This document shows positions 63,552-64,000 of a stretch of 64,000 nt of DNA, piece by piece. Origin of the DNA: an uncultured Spirochaetaceae bacterium (GTDB lineage: Bacteria; Spirochaetota; Spirochaetia; Sphaerochaetales; Sphaerochaetaceae); the NCBI GenBank assembly GCA_944389075.1, contig CALXLA010000057.1, positions 1-64,000 of the forward strand, given 5' to 3'. Position 1 is the stretch's first letter, and each line of letters starts with the position of its first letter. Position numbers and translations under genes: made by a program. Under the pieces are notes generated by a model that searched no databases, was not told where the DNA came from, and saw only the letters and a list, made by a program, of their open reading frames with translations.

Positions 63552-64000
63552 ATGAGACGTCTTCTTCCGCTTATCATCGCAATTGCATTATTGCAGCCTG
63601 TCGCTGCAGAGACAGCACAGCTTTACACACCTATGGAACCTGGATTCACAACTCAGGCCGGTACATTCTTCAGTCCAGAAGCTCTTGAGGGACTCAGCGA
63701 TGAATTCCCGATAGGTTCTGTAATCACAGTCGGGGATGAGGCTACAGGCCTGAGCGTTTCCGTGACAATAACAGGTCCTCTTCCTGAATTGCCTGGCAAC
63801 AGGGATCTTGCCCTCACGAGAAGGGCCTTCTCAGAACTTGGCGATACTGATGGCGTTGCTGAAGTCACTGTCACAGTGGTAAGAGAAGGAACAACTAGGG
63901 AAACCAATGAACAGACTGGATGGTACTCATTCGATCTCGGACTCTATTCACCGGAGAGCGCATACACACTCTATGAGAAACTTGAGGAAAACAATCTGAG
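63552..64000 (+). CDS. RlpA-like DPBB protein with SPOR domain (5' part)
   Basis: The gene runs off the right edge; about 149 residues are visible. A signal peptide (MRRLLPLIIAIALLQPVAA) is followed by a double-psi beta-barrel resembling RlpA (EALEGLSDEFPIGSVITVG; DLALTRRAFSELGDTDGVAE) and the start of a SPOR-like domain (GWYSFDLGLYSPESAYTLYE). RlpA proteins cut naked glycan strands at septa. Here the catalytic His aligns with Ser and the NDRGP Asp with Ile, so it is probably inactive. TATAAT (63539-63544) ends 7 bases before the ATG and there is no Shine-Dalgarno. Confidence 0.7.
   Translation, partial: MRRLLPLIIAIALLQPVAAETAQLYTPMEPGFTTQAGTFFSPEALEGLSDEFPIGSVITVGDEATGLSVSVTITGPLPELPGNRDLALTRRAFSELGDTDGVAEVTVTVVREGTTRETNEQTGWYSFDLGLYSPESAYTLYEKLEENNL

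Noticed and set aside
1-64000. CRISPR arrays, insertion sequences, prophage or rRNA
   Set aside because: No regularly spaced repeats, transposase or phage-like genes, or rRNA stretches were seen on either strand.

Overview
This window reads as the chromosome of a spirochaete (phylum Spirochaetota), probably a host-gut lineage near Sphaerochaeta/Treponema. The best marker is a class I (archaeal-type) lysyl-tRNA synthetase. It is supported by an AtoS/AtoC-like sigma-54 two-component pair, PcnB-type nucleotidyltransferase, several TRAP and ABC sugar or acid transporters, and a queuine-salvage-like gene pair known mainly from gut bacteria. The lineage call is inference; no rRNA is present. Genes are tightly packed, with many ATGA or TGATG stop-start overlaps and four convergent pairs whose 3' ends overlap.

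Layout. 1-8.1 kb: an unidentified gene tail, a histidine kinase/NtrC regulator pair facing left, and ftsH-hslO-rlmKL facing right. 8.3-18.9 kb: a sugar-acid island with a lactonase on the + strand, then a leftward operon (FAD oxidoreductase, TRAP dctPQM, AraC regulator, enolase-superfamily dehydratase, RraA-like aldolase, SDR) and a separate uxuA. 19-25 kb: a YcxB-like protein, and a leftward string feoA-feoB-FeoB-associated Cys-rich protein-lacL-lacM. 25-31 kb: a LacI-type regulator broken by an in-frame TAG, then an ABC sugar transporter and an unclassified alpha/alpha-barrel glycosidase-like protein. 31-36 kb: a leftward operon MATE-manA-mscS-GH43. 35.9-38.3 kb: tRNA-Gly(CCC) directly joined to an rfbB-like dehydratase, then the queuosine-precursor transporter and a queL-like radical SAM gene. 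38.4-48.2 kb: a DUF2442/XRE regulator, a periplasmic PPIase, two proteins of unknown role (one a P-loop protein), pcnB, hisS, a DEAH helicase and an outer-membrane beta-barrel. 48.4-56.4 kb: an AAA/DUF4143 ATPase and a second acid-catabolism operon (TRAP dctPQM, GntR, IolB-like, two sugar isomerase/epimerases, FAH hydrolase). 56.4-64 kb: a decayed copy of the beta-barrel gene, era, then lysS-flavodoxin-ABC-ABC facing left, and the start of an RlpA/SPOR-like gene.

Functional picture. The window describes a saccharide and sugar-acid scavenger. It has two TRAP islands with different catabolic enzymes, an ABC oligosaccharide locus beside GH43 and LacLM glycosidases, and mannose-6-phosphate isomerase, set among housekeeping genes for tRNA charging, ribosome assembly and protein quality control.

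Most interesting signals. Several housekeeping genes carry a -10 box only 6-8 bases before the start codon and no Shine-Dalgarno sequence, suggesting leaderless mRNAs; era is the clearest. An rfbB-like gene starts 6 bases after a tRNA, so tRNA 3' processing would leave an almost leaderless message. All three transporter operons carry a strong hairpin between the binding-protein gene and the permease genes. A full-length decayed paralogue of the beta-barrel gene lies upstream of era. The LacI regulator has an in-frame amber codon. I found no CRISPR array, prophage, insertion sequence or recognisable defence island.
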